64,000 nucleotides of DNA from Flavobacterium cheongpyeongense (lineage in GTDB: Bacteria; Bacteroidota; Bacteroidia; Flavobacteriales; Flavobacteriaceae): the NCBI RefSeq assembly GCF_003202435.1, contig NZ_QJHK01000014.1, positions 1 through 64,000 on the forward strand. The letters run 5' to 3'. Shown one piece after another: positions 25,990 through 35,032 of the stretch (position 1 is its first letter; each line of letters opens with the position of its first letter). The notes beneath the pieces were generated by a model, which searched no databases, was not told where the DNA came from, and saw only the letters and a list, made by a program, of their open reading frames with translations. The position numbers were made by a program, and so were the translations under genes.

Positions 25990-26667
25990 TTAAAATTCGT
26001 CAGTGTCTAATGCACGGTTAATGAATTCGTTTAATGGTTTTAAAGCGATTAACTTTTTACTCATTTTAGAAACGAAGTCATTTTGTGTAACCTCAGAAAT
26101 GTCAAACTTTTGAGATGTCGTAAAACTTTTCAGCTTTAAAAAGGCAATTGCCGGATGGTCTTTTTCGTAACCTTTGGGCATGCTTTTAAGCGAATTGTTT
26201 TCGTTTACGTCAAAATTGCCGAATTCTTTTTTGAAGTTTTTTTCGGCTAAAATGGCTTCTAAGTCTTCATGAAAAAAGGCGATTTCTTTGCGTACTTTTT
26301 TTAACTGATCCGCATCAGGCGAATAAAATCCGCCGGCAATAAAACTGGCGTCTTTTTCAATATGTACATAATACCCGGAACGATTTGCCCCTTTTGCACC
26401 AGACGATAGCCAGACACCCAAATGTGCTTTATAAGGCGATTTGTCTTTAGAAAAACGAATATCACGATTGATCCTGAATGTACAATCTTTAATTTCCAAT
26501 AGTTCCAAAGAAGGATCCAGCGGTTTCATAGCATCCAGAAAATCACTTACCAGTTGGTGGTAATCTTTCTTGAAGATTTCGTAGCGTTTTTTATTATCCT
26601 GAAACCAGTCACGGTTGTTGTTCTTTTTTAAATCGTCTAAAAATTGCAATGATTCTTTTGTTAGCAT
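25990..26667 (-). CDS. DUF2461 family protein
   Basis: A 225-residue protein of the DUF2461 (TIGR02453) family, recognised by FLDDLKKNNNRDWFQDNKKRYE at the start and by INRDIRFSKDKSPYKAHLGVWLS. Fungal and bacterial members are common but have no proven function. It is downstream of recF on the same strand (51 bases). Confidence 0.93.
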   Translation of the reverse strand: MLTKESLQFLDDLKKNNNRDWFQDNKKRYEIFKKDYHQLVSDFLDAMKPLDPSLELLEIKDCTFRINRDIRFSKDKSPYKAHLGVWLSSGAKGANRSGYYVHIEKDASFIAGGFYSPDADQLKKVRKEIAFFHEDLEAILAEKNFKKEFGNFDVNENNSLKSMPKGYEKDHPAIAFLKLKSFTTSQKFDISEVTQNDFVSKMSKKLIALKPLNEFINRALDTDEF

Positions 26668-26718
26668 GATCGGTTTTTTATTGCAGTTGTTTCTTTAACT
26701 TTTAAATTCTTTATAAAA

Positions 26719-27798
26719 TTACAAATTAAATATTTTATAACTCTGATGTGTCGATTTGACAATTTTTTCGGTACGTTCCGGATGTGTATCTGAAATAAAA
26801 AGCTGACCAAAAGTTTCGCTGTTAACCATTTCGATAATTTTAGCAACACGGCTTTCATCTAATTTATCAAAAATATCATCAAAAAGCAGCAATGGTTTTA
26901 CACCGCTTTGTTTTTTTAGAAATTCGAATTGAGCCAGTTTTAAAGCAATCAAAAATGATTTTTGCTGGCCTTGTGATCCGAATTTTTTTATCGGGTGCTG
27001 ATCGATTTCAAACGATAAATCATCTTTGTGGATGCCGACACTTGTGTAGTGCAGCGCACGATCCTTATTGATGTTTTCCTGTAAAAGAATCAAGAGATCT
27101 TTATCAAACAAATGACTTTCATAAACCAATTGAACTGATTCTTCGGAGCCTGTTATTGCTTGATGGTGTGTATTAAATATAGGTATAAATTGTTCCAGAA
27201 AATCTTTTCGTTTTTCAAAAATCGATTGTCCAAAACTATTCAGTTGTTCATTATATATAGATAAGGTGTCATTGTCAAAAACATGATTCAGTGCAAAATA
27301 TTTCAGTAAAGCATTACGCTGCACAATTATTTTCTGATACTGAATAAGCTGATGCAGATAATTAGAATCTAATTGCGAAATAACGCTGTCCATGAATTTA
27401 CGGCGGGTTTCGCTTCCTTCGACAATCAGGTCCCTGTCGGCTGGTGAAATAATAACCAGCGGAATAAATCCGATATGATCAGAGAATTTATCGTAAGCCT
27501 TTCCGTTTCTTTTCAAAACCTTCTTTTGTCCTTTTTTTAAACTGCATACAATTTGTTCTGTTCTTTCATTTTTTTCAAGTTCGGCATCAATGACAAAAAA
27601 CTCTTCTCCGTGTTTGATATTCTGAATCGCCAATGGATTAAAATAGCTTTTTCCGTAAGCCAAATGGTAAATGGCATCCAGTACATTGGTTTTTCCAATT
27701 CCGTTTTTGCCTACAAAACAATTAATCTTGATGTCGAAATCAAAACTGGCTTCGGAGAAATTTTTATAATTGAATAAAGAAATTTTGTTTAAATGCAT
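26719..27798 (-). CDS. recF: DNA replication/repair protein RecF
   Basis: A 359-residue SMC-like ATPase that loads RecA at gaps with RecO and RecR. It has Walker [14 protein letters not shown] near residue 30, signature [18 protein letters not shown] near 270 and Walker [14 protein letters not shown] near 305. It is full length. As in most Bacteroidota it is away from dnaA and dnaN. Confidence 0.96.
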   Translation of the reverse strand: MHLNKISLFNYKNFSEASFDFDIKINCFVGKNGIGKTNVLDAIYHLAYGKSYFNPLAIQNIKHGEEFFVIDAELEKNERTEQIVCSLKKGQKKVLKRNGKAYDKFSDHIGFIPLVIISPADRDLIVEGSETRRKFMDSVISQLDSNYLHQLIQYQKIIVQRNALLKYFALNHVFDNDTLSIYNEQLNSFGQSIFEKRKDFLEQFIPIFNTHHQAITGSEESVQLVYESHLFDKDLLILLQENINKDRALHYTSVGIHKDDLSFEIDQHPIKKFGSQGQQKSFLIALKLAQFEFLKKQSGVKPLLLFDDIFDKLDESRVAKIIEMVNSETFGQLFISDTHPERTEKIVKSTHQSYKIFNL

Positions 27799-27983
27799 TT
27801 TTAAGGAAATGTAAAATAAATTTTAGTGTTTTGGAACAGCAAAAATTTGAGGGTGCAAATTATCGAAAATTATCGATATAAAAGGCTTTTGAAGCTTTTC
27901 TGAATGATTTATTTTGCTACTGAATCGAAAGGAGTTACGATTGTTCAAATTATTTTTTTTTAAATAGTGATAAAATTGATTTT

Positions 27984-28017
27984 TTTGATGTCAATTTCAA
28001 TAAAAATTTTATTTTTG
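27984..28017 (+). promoter_or_regulatory. Promoter of the TPR membrane protein gene
   Basis: TTTG at 27984-27987 and TATTTTTG at 28010-28017 are spaced by 22 bases and fit the Bacteroidota TTG/TAnnTTTG promoter, 22 bases before the start codon. Confidence 0.55.
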
Positions 28018-28039
28018 CCGTTCACTAAATTATTTTTAA

Positions 28040-28819
28040 ATGGCAACTTACAATAAAAGAGGATATAAGACACCAAAAGAGAAAGAGGTAAAAGAAGTTA
28101 ATGAAGAACAAGAGGTAATTATTGACGAAAAAGACAGTACAACTGCCGGTGTTTTCTCGAAATTAGACGAAACTGCTTCAAGAACTGAAGACTGGGTGGC
28201 TAAAAATCAAAAAATAATTATTGGTTTAGTGGCTGGGATTGCGGTATTAACTATTGGATATTTGGCTTACCAAAAATTTATTGAAGCTCCTAAACAAGAT
28301 GAGGCTGCAAATGAAATGTTTGTTGCACAGCAAAATTTCCAAAAAGCAACTGATGGCGTAGCAAGTGATTCATTATACAAATTGGCGTTAAATGGTTCTG
28401 AAGGTAAATTCGGATTCGTAAAAATCGCTGACGAATATTCTGGGACTGATGCAGGAAACTTAGCAAATTACTATGCAGGTATGGCTTATTTGAATACAGG
28501 GAAATTTGATGAGGCTATTAAATATTTAGGCGAGTTTAAATCCGAAGATATGATTTTAAGTGCTTTGGCAAAAGGCGCTATTGGAGATGCTTATTCTCAA
28601 AAAAATAATCAAAAAGAAGCTTTAGACTATTATGTAAAGGCTGCTGAATCTAACAAAAACGATTTTACAACACCTCGTTTCTTATTAAAAGCAGGAAAAA
28701 CAGCTTTGGCTTTGGGTCAAAAAGAAGATGCTTTGAAGTATTTTACAGATATAAAAGAAAACTTCGATGCAACTCCGGAAGCTGCTTCTGTTGATGTATT
28801 GATTGGATTAGCGCAATAA
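28040..28819 (+). CDS. Single-pass membrane protein with periplasmic TPR repeats (YfgM-like)
   Basis: A 259-residue protein. It has a charged cytoplasmic N-terminus rich in Lys and Glu (1-55), one transmembrane helix (about 58-78) and TPR-type helical repeats after it (about 140-250, for example GNLANYYAGMAYLNTGKFDEAIKYL). The plan matches YfgM/ancillary SecYEG translocon proteins, but no bamB homologue follows. It precedes ribH by 82 bases. Confidence 0.85.
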   Translation: MATYNKRGYKTPKEKEVKEVNEEQEVIIDEKDSTTAGVFSKLDETASRTEDWVAKNQKIIIGLVAGIAVLTIGYLAYQKFIEAPKQDEAANEMFVAQQNFQKATDGVASDSLYKLALNGSEGKFGFVKIADEYSGTDAGNLANYYAGMAYLNTGKFDEAIKYLGEFKSEDMILSALAKGAIGDAYSQKNNQKEALDYYVKAAESNKNDFTTPRFLLKAGKTALALGQKEDALKYFTDIKENFDATPEAASVDVLIGLAQ

Positions 28820-28901
28820 TTTTATTTTTAGAGTTCAGATTAGTTTTTAGATTTGTATTTTTACCATCTAAATTAAAAATCTAAAATCTTAAATATAAAA
28901 G

Positions 28902-29474
28902 ATGGCAACCGAAAATAAAAATTTATCAGAATACGATAAAAACACAATCCCAAATGCGAAAGATTTTCGATTTGGGATTGTTGTTTCTGAGTGGAACGAC
29001 ACTATTACAGAAGGACTTTATAATGGTGCTTTTGAAGCATTGACAGATTGTGAAGTTCCTGCACAACAAATTGTCCGCTGGAATGTTCCGGGTAGTTTTG
29101 AGCTGATTTATGGTGCAAAGAAAATGCTGCAAACACAAAATGTTGATGCAGTTATTGTAATTGGATGTGTGATTCAGGGGCAAACAAAACATTTTGATTT
29201 TGTATGCGAAGGCGTTACACAGGGAATCAAAGATCTGAATGTTCAGACCGATATTCCGGTTATATTTTGTGTTTTGACAGATAATACGATACAGCAGTCG
29301 ATTGACAGGAGTGGAGGGGTTCACGGTAATAAAGGAACTGAGGCTGCAATAGCGGCAATAAAAATGGCCTATATTCGCCAGCAGGCTTCAATAACCCATA
29401 CTTTTAATCAACCTTTATTGGCTTCAGGAGCGATTCAGATTGAAGAGATACCTGTAAAAATAGAGAATGAATAA
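28902..29474 (+). CDS. ribH: 6,7-dimethyl-8-ribityllumazine synthase
   Basis: A 190-residue enzyme of riboflavin synthesis that joins the ribitylamino-uracil to the four-carbon phosphate. Family motifs are RWNVPGSFELIYGAKKM, GCVIQGQTKHFDFV with the catalytic His, and GGVHGNKGTEAA for phosphate binding. It has a longer N-terminus and C-terminus than usual (about 155 residues), which is common in flavobacteria. A terminator follows. Confidence 0.95.
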   Translation: MATENKNLSEYDKNTIPNAKDFRFGIVVSEWNDTITEGLYNGAFEALTDCEVPAQQIVRWNVPGSFELIYGAKKMLQTQNVDAVIVIGCVIQGQTKHFDFVCEGVTQGIKDLNVQTDIPVIFCVLTDNTIQQSIDRSGGVHGNKGTEAAIAAIKMAYIRQQASITHTFNQPLLASGAIQIEEIPVKIENE

Positions 29475-29498
29475 AACAACAATTGTTTTGAAATATTT

Positions 29499-29538
29499 AA
29501 AGCCTATACTGTAAAATAGTATAGGTTTTTTGTTTTTT
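29499..29538 (+). terminator. Intrinsic terminator after ribH
   Basis: The stem AAGCCTATACT/AGTATAGGTTT (29500-29510 with 29518-29528) has a 7-base loop and a T-rich tail. Confidence 0.85.
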
Positions 29539-29576
29539 TATGACTCATGAAATTCTAAAAGCCCATAGAAATTCAT

Positions 29577-29584
29577 TAAATTTG
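29577..29584 (+). promoter_or_regulatory. -7 promoter element (TAAATTTG) of mutL
   Basis: An exact TAnnTTTG match 52 bases before the mutL start, downstream of the ribH terminator. Confidence 0.5.
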
Positions 29585-29636
29585 TACACTTTGGTTTGAA
29601 AAATTTAAACCTTAACCTTTAAATAGTTTTTTCTTA

Positions 29637-31541
29637 ATGTCGAGTATTATTCAATTACTTCCAGATCATGTTGCCAATCAGATTGCTGCCGGTGAGGTGG
29701 TTCAAAGACCTGCTTCAGTCGTAAAAGAGTTGCTTGAAAATGCTGTTGATGCTGGGGCAACCGACATTAAATTGATTATTAAAGATGCCGGAAAGTCATT
29801 GGTTCAGGTTATTGATAATGGTAAAGGAATGAGTGTTACAGATGCCCGTTTGTGCTTTGAACGTCATGCAACCTCAAAAATTCGTCAGGCCGAAGATTTA
29901 TTTTCATTATGTACTAAAGGTTTCCGTGGAGAAGCTTTAGCTTCGATCGCAGCAATTGCACATATGGAAATGAAGACCAGGCAAGACCAGGAAGAACTGG
30001 GTACACATATTATTATTGAAGGAAGTAAGTTTATTTCGCAGGAAGTAGCGGTTTTACCAAAAGGGACTTCTTTTGCGGTTAAAAATTTATTTTTTAATAT
30101 TCCTGCCAGACGTAATTTCCTGAAATCAGATACGGTAGAATTTCGTCACGTAATGGATGAATTTCAGCGTGTAGCATTGGCACATCCCAATATTCATTTT
30201 GTTTTTTATCACAATGGAAGCGAAATGTACAATTTGCCAGCAGCAGGTTATCGTCAGCGAATAGTGGGTATCATGTCTGGAAAAACCAATGAAAAATTGG
30301 TTCCGGTAAATGAAGATACCGAAATTATAAACGTTCAGGGGTTTGTCTGCAAGCCTGAATTCGCAAAGAAAAGCAGGGGTGAACAGTTCTTTTTTGTAAA
30401 CGATCGTTTTATAAAAAGCGGTTATCTGCATCATGCAGTTATGGCAGCTTACGAGGGACTTTTAAAAGAGGGCGCGCAGCCGAGTTATTTTTTGTACTTA
30501 CAAGTGCCGCCAAACACAATCGATATCAACATCCATCCCACAAAAACCGAAATAAAATTTGATGATGAGCAGGCTTTATATGCTATTTTAAGAGCTGCTA
30601 TAAAACACAGTTTGGGGCAGTTTAATGTAGCACCTGTCCTGGATTTTGATCGCGATGCCAATTTGGATACGCCTTATCATTATAAAGATTTAGCAGCCGA
30701 AACACCAACTATTCAGGTAGATGGAACTTTTAATCCGTTTACCGATGATAAAACAAATCAGCATTATTCAAAAGTAACTTCCGGATCTGGGTCAGGTTCC
30801 GGTTTTAGTTCAGGATCGAATTCATATTCCGGATATTCTAAAAGAGTAGAGCCCTCAGCAAGCTGGGAGAGTTTATATGTTGGTTTAGAAACAGAAAGCA
30901 TCGAGAGTTCGCCTTTTAGTTTTGAAAATGAAGAAGTGACATCTTCCTTGTTTAACGATGATGAAGTCGAACAGGTGAGTCAAAAAACATATCAGATACA
31001 CAAAAAATACATCGTTTCACCAATAAAATCAGGAATGGTGATTGTGGATCAGCAACGGGCTCATCAGCGTATTTTATACGAACAGTTTTTACTAAATATG
31101 ACAGTAAATCAGGCGGCAAGCCAGCAATTGTTATTCCCGTTGAACTTGTTTTATTCTTCAGATGAAATGACCTTAATCGAAGAGCTAAAAGCCTCACTTG
31201 AAACAACAGGTTTTGTTTTTGAAGATGCGCAGACAGATCATATTGTTATTTCCGGAATACCGGTTAATATTACCGAAAGCGAAGTTTCTATAGTAATTGA
31301 ACAATTATTAAGTGATCTGCAAGACGGAATTCCGGCCAGTAGTTACAGTCAAAATGATACCATTGCCAAATCGATGGCCAAAAGTTTAGCGGTTAAAACC
31401 GGATCGTATTTAACCGAAAAAGAGCAGGACAATCTGGTAAACGGATTGTTTGCCTGTAAAGATCCAAATATTTCACCTTTTCAAAAACCTACTTTCATCA
31501 CTATGCGGGTGGAAGATATAGATAAAAAGTTTGCTTTATGA
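29637..31541 (+). CDS. mutL: DNA mismatch repair protein MutL
   Basis: A 634-residue GHKL ATPase that couples MutS to downstream repair. The N-terminal ATPase shows ENAVDAGA, DNGKGM and TKGFRGEALASIAAI. The Ser/Gly-rich linker (about 380-405) joins a C-terminal dimerisation domain (about 440-634). The C-terminal endonuclease motif DQHA(X)2E(X)4E is only partly kept as DQQRAHQRILYEQ. It overlaps the next gene by 4 bases (ATGA). Confidence 0.96.
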   Translation: MSSIIQLLPDHVANQIAAGEVVQRPASVVKELLENAVDAGATDIKLIIKDAGKSLVQVIDNGKGMSVTDARLCFERHATSKIRQAEDLFSLCTKGFRGEALASIAAIAHMEMKTRQDQEELGTHIIIEGSKFISQEVAVLPKGTSFAVKNLFFNIPARRNFLKSDTVEFRHVMDEFQRVALAHPNIHFVFYHNGSEMYNLPAAGYRQRIVGIMSGKTNEKLVPVNEDTEIINVQGFVCKPEFAKKSRGEQFFFVNDRFIKSGYLHHAVMAAYEGLLKEGAQPSYFLYLQVPPNTIDINIHPTKTEIKFDDEQALYAILRAAIKHSLGQFNVAPVLDFDRDANLDTPYHYKDLAAETPTIQVDGTFNPFTDDKTNQHYSKVTSGSGSGSGFSSGSNSYSGYSKRVEPSASWESLYVGLETESIESSPFSFENEEVTSSLFNDDEVEQVSQKTYQIHKKYIVSPIKSGMVIVDQQRAHQRILYEQFLLNMTVNQAASQQLLFPLNLFYSSDEMTLIEELKASLETTGFVFEDAQTDHIVISGIPVNITESEVSIVIEQLLSDLQDGIPASSYSQNDTIAKSMAKSLAVKTGSYLTEKEQDNLVNGLFACKDPNISPFQKPTFITMRVEDIDKKFAL

Positions 31542-32290
31542 TGAATATGACTCCAGTTGTCAAACAACTGATTATTATTAATGTTATCTTTTTTATAGGT
31601 TCCCAGCTTGTACCTATTTCATATGAATATTTAGCTATGTTCTTTCCTGAAAGCCCTAATTTTATGCTATGGCAGCCTGTTACACATATGTTTATGCATG
31701 GAGATATATTGCACATTATATCTAATATGTTTGTACTCATTTCTTTTGGTTCTACATTAGAGATGGCTTTCGGACCTAAAAAAATCTTGTTTTTTTATAT
31801 TTCCTGTGGATTAGGTGCAGTTTTATTTGATACTGCAATAAAATATTATATGTTTCAGGATGGATTGAATTCTTTAATAACAGCAGGATTTTCAAAATCA
31901 AATGTATTGAATCTTTTAAGTGAAGGGAAGATAGATGAAAGATGGCAGGATATATTAACGGCTACGGAATATAGAAATTTTACGGGATCTTATTTTGGTG
32001 CTTCTCTGGGGGCTTCAGGGGCAACATATGGTTTGATGATTGCATTCGCTTTTATGTTTCCAAATGTAGAATTAGGTTTGATCTTTATTCCAATTCCAAT
32101 TAAGGCCAAATATTTTGTTTTAGGTATTTTAACGATTGATTTAGTTTTAGGATTGAAAAACAATTCTTTATTTGGAGGCGGTAGTGGTCACTTAATTGGA
32201 CATTTTGCACATCTTGGTGGAGCGTTGACAGGCTATTTAATGATGTTATACTGGAAAAAAAATCAGTTTAATAATAATCGTTGGAATTAA
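31538..32290 (+). CDS. Rhomboid-family intramembrane serine protease 1
   Basis: A 250-residue membrane protease with about six helices. It has the catalytic Ser in GASGATYG (about 165) and the catalytic His in GHFAHLGGALTGY near residue 227. HMFMHGDILHIISNM is the family's L1/second-helix motif. Translation is coupled to mutL by a 4-base overlap. The substrate is unknown; a second rhomboid follows. Confidence 0.92.
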   Translation: MMNMTPVVKQLIIINVIFFIGSQLVPISYEYLAMFFPESPNFMLWQPVTHMFMHGDILHIISNMFVLISFGSTLEMAFGPKKILFFYISCGLGAVLFDTAIKYYMFQDGLNSLITAGFSKSNVLNLLSEGKIDERWQDILTATEYRNFTGSYFGASLGASGATYGLMIAFAFMFPNVELGLIFIPIPIKAKYFVLGILTIDLVLGLKNNSLFGGGSGHLIGHFAHLGGALTGYLMMLYWKKNQFNNNRWN

Positions 32291-32335
32291 TTTTTAACTT
32301 TAGATAATTAATAATAAAAACAAAAAGAAGCTTTT

Positions 32336-33199
32336 ATGAATATTCTTGATGATTTGAAATTGCAGTATAAAATAGGAGGTGTTTCTCTACGTTTAATTTA
32401 TTGGAATATTGCTTGTTTCTTGATTTCATTAGTGTTTTTTTATCAATATTCTGGCGGAGGATTTGATTATCCAAACTGGTTGGAATTATCATCTGATCAG
32501 AATGTTTTTCTATTTAAGCCCTGGACATTTCTAACCTATGCTTTTTTTCACTCTACCTTTTTGCATTTATTGTTTAATATGATGGTTTTAAACTTTGCAA
32601 GCCAGTTGTTTTTGACTTTTTTTACTCAAAAACAGTATTTAGGAGTGTATGTTTTAGGTGCTGTTTTTTCTGGAATTGCTTTTGCATTAAGTTTTTATTT
32701 TCTAAATATTTCAGCTTCTATTGTAGGAGCTTCTGCTGCAATTATGGCAATTTTAGTTGCTGCAACAACATACCAGCCATTGATGAATGTTCGTTTACTA
32801 TTGATTGGGAATGTGAAATTGTGGCATATTACAGGTGTAATCCTTATCCTGGATTTGATGCAATTACGCTTAGATAATACAGGCGGTCATATTTCACATT
32901 TGGCAGGTGCTTTTTTTGGATTTATTTATATTAAATTACTTCAAAACGGAACAGATTTAAGCATCATAGTTTCTAAAATATTAGATTTTTTCGCCAATTT
33001 ATTTAAAAAATCACCTTCAACCCCATTTAAAAAAGTTCATAAAAATTATAAAAAACCTACAGAAAAAGCGACATCAAAAATTGTTACGAAAGACAAAACG
33101 CAACAACAAATTGATGAAATTTTAGATAAAATTAGTCAGTCTGGTTATGATTGTCTGACAAAAGAAGAAAAAGAGTTTCTATTTAAAGCTGGAAAATAA
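32336..33199 (+). CDS. Rhomboid-family intramembrane serine protease 2
   Basis: A 287-residue paralogue with six membrane helices, the catalytic Ser in VGASAAIM, the His in GGHISHLAGAFFG, and a YAFFHSTFLHLLFNMM motif. The C-terminus (about 215-287) is a soluble, Lys-rich tail absent from the first copy. It follows 45 bases after rhomboid 1. Confidence 0.92.
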   Translation: MNILDDLKLQYKIGGVSLRLIYWNIACFLISLVFFYQYSGGGFDYPNWLELSSDQNVFLFKPWTFLTYAFFHSTFLHLLFNMMVLNFASQLFLTFFTQKQYLGVYVLGAVFSGIAFALSFYFLNISASIVGASAAIMAILVAATTYQPLMNVRLLLIGNVKLWHITGVILILDLMQLRLDNTGGHISHLAGAFFGFIYIKLLQNGTDLSIIVSKILDFFANLFKKSPSTPFKKVHKNYKKPTEKATSKIVTKDKTQQQIDEILDKISQSGYDCLTKEEKEFLFKAGK

Positions 33200-33216
33200 T
33201 CTTTTAGCATAATAAT

Positions 33217-34263
33217 ATGAAAAACCTTTCGTGGTTTAATAAAATAATGTTCTTTTTGAATATAGTGCTGACTGTCCTTACATTTAGTGTCTATGTTTTG
33301 CCATTTCTTGCACCCAAGAGCTTTCCTCTTTTATCGGTGCTTACGCTATTTATGCCGGCTTTTTTTGTTGCAAACGGATTGTTCTTTATGTATTGGGCAA
33401 TTCAGTTTAAAAAACGTCTTATTTTATCTGGTTTGGTCTTACTGATGGGAATTACATTTATTAATAAGTTCTACAAATTTTCAGGTAAAGAATATATTAG
33501 GGACGAAAAAGATTTCTCAGTAATGAGTTATAATGTGCGTCTTTTTAATGTTTTTAAATGGCTGGACCGTGATGATATTCCATCTAATATAAAAGCTTTC
33601 ATTGATGAAAGAGACCCTGATATTTTATGTGTTCAGGAATATTCAAATTCAGCACATCTGGATTTAAAAGTATATCCACACCGTTATATTTTTATTGACG
33701 GAAATCAAATTAAAACAGGACAGGCTATTTTTTCAAAATTTCCAATTATAAATGAGGGGAATATTATTTTTCCGAAATCAGATAATAATGTTATTTATGC
33801 GGATATAAAAAGAGGAAAGGATGTTATTCGTGTCTATAATATGCACCTGCAGTCTATTAAAATATCACCGGATGTTGATAAGATTTCAAATGATATCGAT
33901 AATGTAAACCAACGCAAATCACAACAAATTTATGCCAGGATTAGTAAAGGATTCAGACAGCAGCAAGAGCAGGCAGAAATTTTTAAAGAGAATATTAAAG
34001 AATGTAAAAATCCAATTATCATTTGTGGAGATATGAATAATAGCCCTTTTTCGTATGTTTACAGAAATATAAAAGGAAAATTAAAAGATACTTTTGAGGA
34101 AGCCGGAGAAGGTTTTGGTGCTACCTATAAATTTCGCTATTATCCTGCCAGAATTGATTATATTTTTACCGATCCTAAAATTAAGGTAAAGCAATTTGAA
34201 AGTTTTTCTGATTTTGAAAACTCAGATCATTTTCCAATCATGACAAGAATTTCAATGGAATGA
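33217..34263 (+). CDS. Endonuclease/exonuclease/phosphatase-family membrane protein
   Basis: A 348-residue protein. It has three N-terminal membrane helices (about 8-85) and an EEP hydrolase domain (about 100-345) with VMSYNVRLFN, the catalytic Glu in LCVQEYSN, GDMNNSP and the C-terminal DHFPI. The fold includes nucleases and phosphodiesterases of lipids; the membrane anchor favours an envelope substrate. It is in an operon with the rhomboids (17-base gap). Confidence 0.9.
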   Translation: MKNLSWFNKIMFFLNIVLTVLTFSVYVLPFLAPKSFPLLSVLTLFMPAFFVANGLFFMYWAIQFKKRLILSGLVLLMGITFINKFYKFSGKEYIRDEKDFSVMSYNVRLFNVFKWLDRDDIPSNIKAFIDERDPDILCVQEYSNSAHLDLKVYPHRYIFIDGNQIKTGQAIFSKFPIINEGNIIFPKSDNNVIYADIKRGKDVIRVYNMHLQSIKISPDVDKISNDIDNVNQRKSQQIYARISKGFRQQQEQAEIFKENIKECKNPIIICGDMNNSPFSYVYRNIKGKLKDTFEEAGEGFGATYKFRYYPARIDYIFTDPKIKVKQFESFSDFENSDHFPIMTRISME

Positions 34264-34295
34264 ATTATATAAAATCACATCTGAATAAAAAGATG

Positions 34296-34910
34296 TTAGA
34301 CTATTTTTTGAGTCTTTAAATAATCCATTGCAAATTTACCTTCATTAAAAAGTAAATCCAATACACTTAAATTATTGATGAAGCCATGTTTGTCGCCAAA
34401 AACCTGAGGATATTTTTCGAATGAATTGGTGTCTTTCTTTCCATTTGCCAAATATCTGAAATCAAAAACGTTTTCAGCTTCATGAAAATATTCAGAAGTA
34501 ATATTGAATTCTAATTTCATACGAAGACATTTGGTAACGGTTTCTAAAACTTCCATATTGAGATCCATTAAATAAATATGCTTTTTTTCGAATATAGGAA
34601 GAATGTCATCTTCGAAAAATTCAAAGAATGGAGAACTTCTGTAAGCTGCTTCTAAAGACTTGAAATGTTGCTTTTGCCAGTCGAATTCATTCTCAATTAA
34701 AACGTCTTTTGTTTTTTGGTGTGCTGTTTTAGAGTGTTTTACCGGAATATTTAAAAGTTGAATTCCGTTTGGACTGTAGATATAGGTACGGTTTCTATTA
34801 GTCTGTTTCTGAAAATTATCTTCCATTTCAAAAGTGATATTTTCAGATTGAGCCATAACTGCAAAATGGCTTATTGACGGAAAATAAGTAGGAAGTAATA
34901 AGGAATTCAT
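34296..34910 (-). CDS. WbqC-family protein
   Basis: A 204-residue protein of the WbqC family, with the typical start LLPTYFPSISHFAVMAQ and the TYIYSPNGIQLLNIPVKH segment. WbqC proteins are linked to O-antigen and sugar synthesis loci, but the reaction is not known. It lies downstream of lepB with a 13-bp inverted repeat between them. Confidence 0.92.
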   Translation of the reverse strand: MNSLLLPTYFPSISHFAVMAQSENITFEMEDNFQKQTNRNRTYIYSPNGIQLLNIPVKHSKTAHQKTKDVLIENEFDWQKQHFKSLEAAYRSSPFFEFFEDDILPIFEKKHIYLMDLNMEVLETVTKCLRMKLEFNITSEYFHEAENVFDFRYLANGKKDTNSFEKYPQVFGDKHGFINNLSVLDLLFNEGKFAMDYLKTQKIV

Positions 34911-34937
34911 GTTTTTGTTTTTTGTTTAAAATTGTTT

Positions 34938-34982
34938 CAGGTTTCAAGTTTTAGGTTTGACGAACTTGAAACTTGAAACCTG
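34938..34982. repeat. Perfect inverted repeat between lepB and the WbqC gene
   Basis: The arms CAGGTTTCAAGTT (34938-34950) and its complement (34970-34982) pair over 13 bp with a 19-base loop. There is no T run on either side, so it may be a structured spacer rather than a terminator. Confidence 0.55.
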
Positions 34983-35032
34983 ACTCAAGAGCTTGCTCGA
35001 ACAGGCGAAGCAAACAAAAATAACTTATTTAA

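Noticed and set aside
26661-26858. A 65-codon minus-strand frame between recF and the DUF2461 gene
   Set aside because: It overlaps the 3' end of recF in another frame and has no features of its own.
34911-35032. The 13-bp inverted repeat as terminator of lepB
   Set aside because: Neither strand has a T run after the stem. It is listed only as a repeat.
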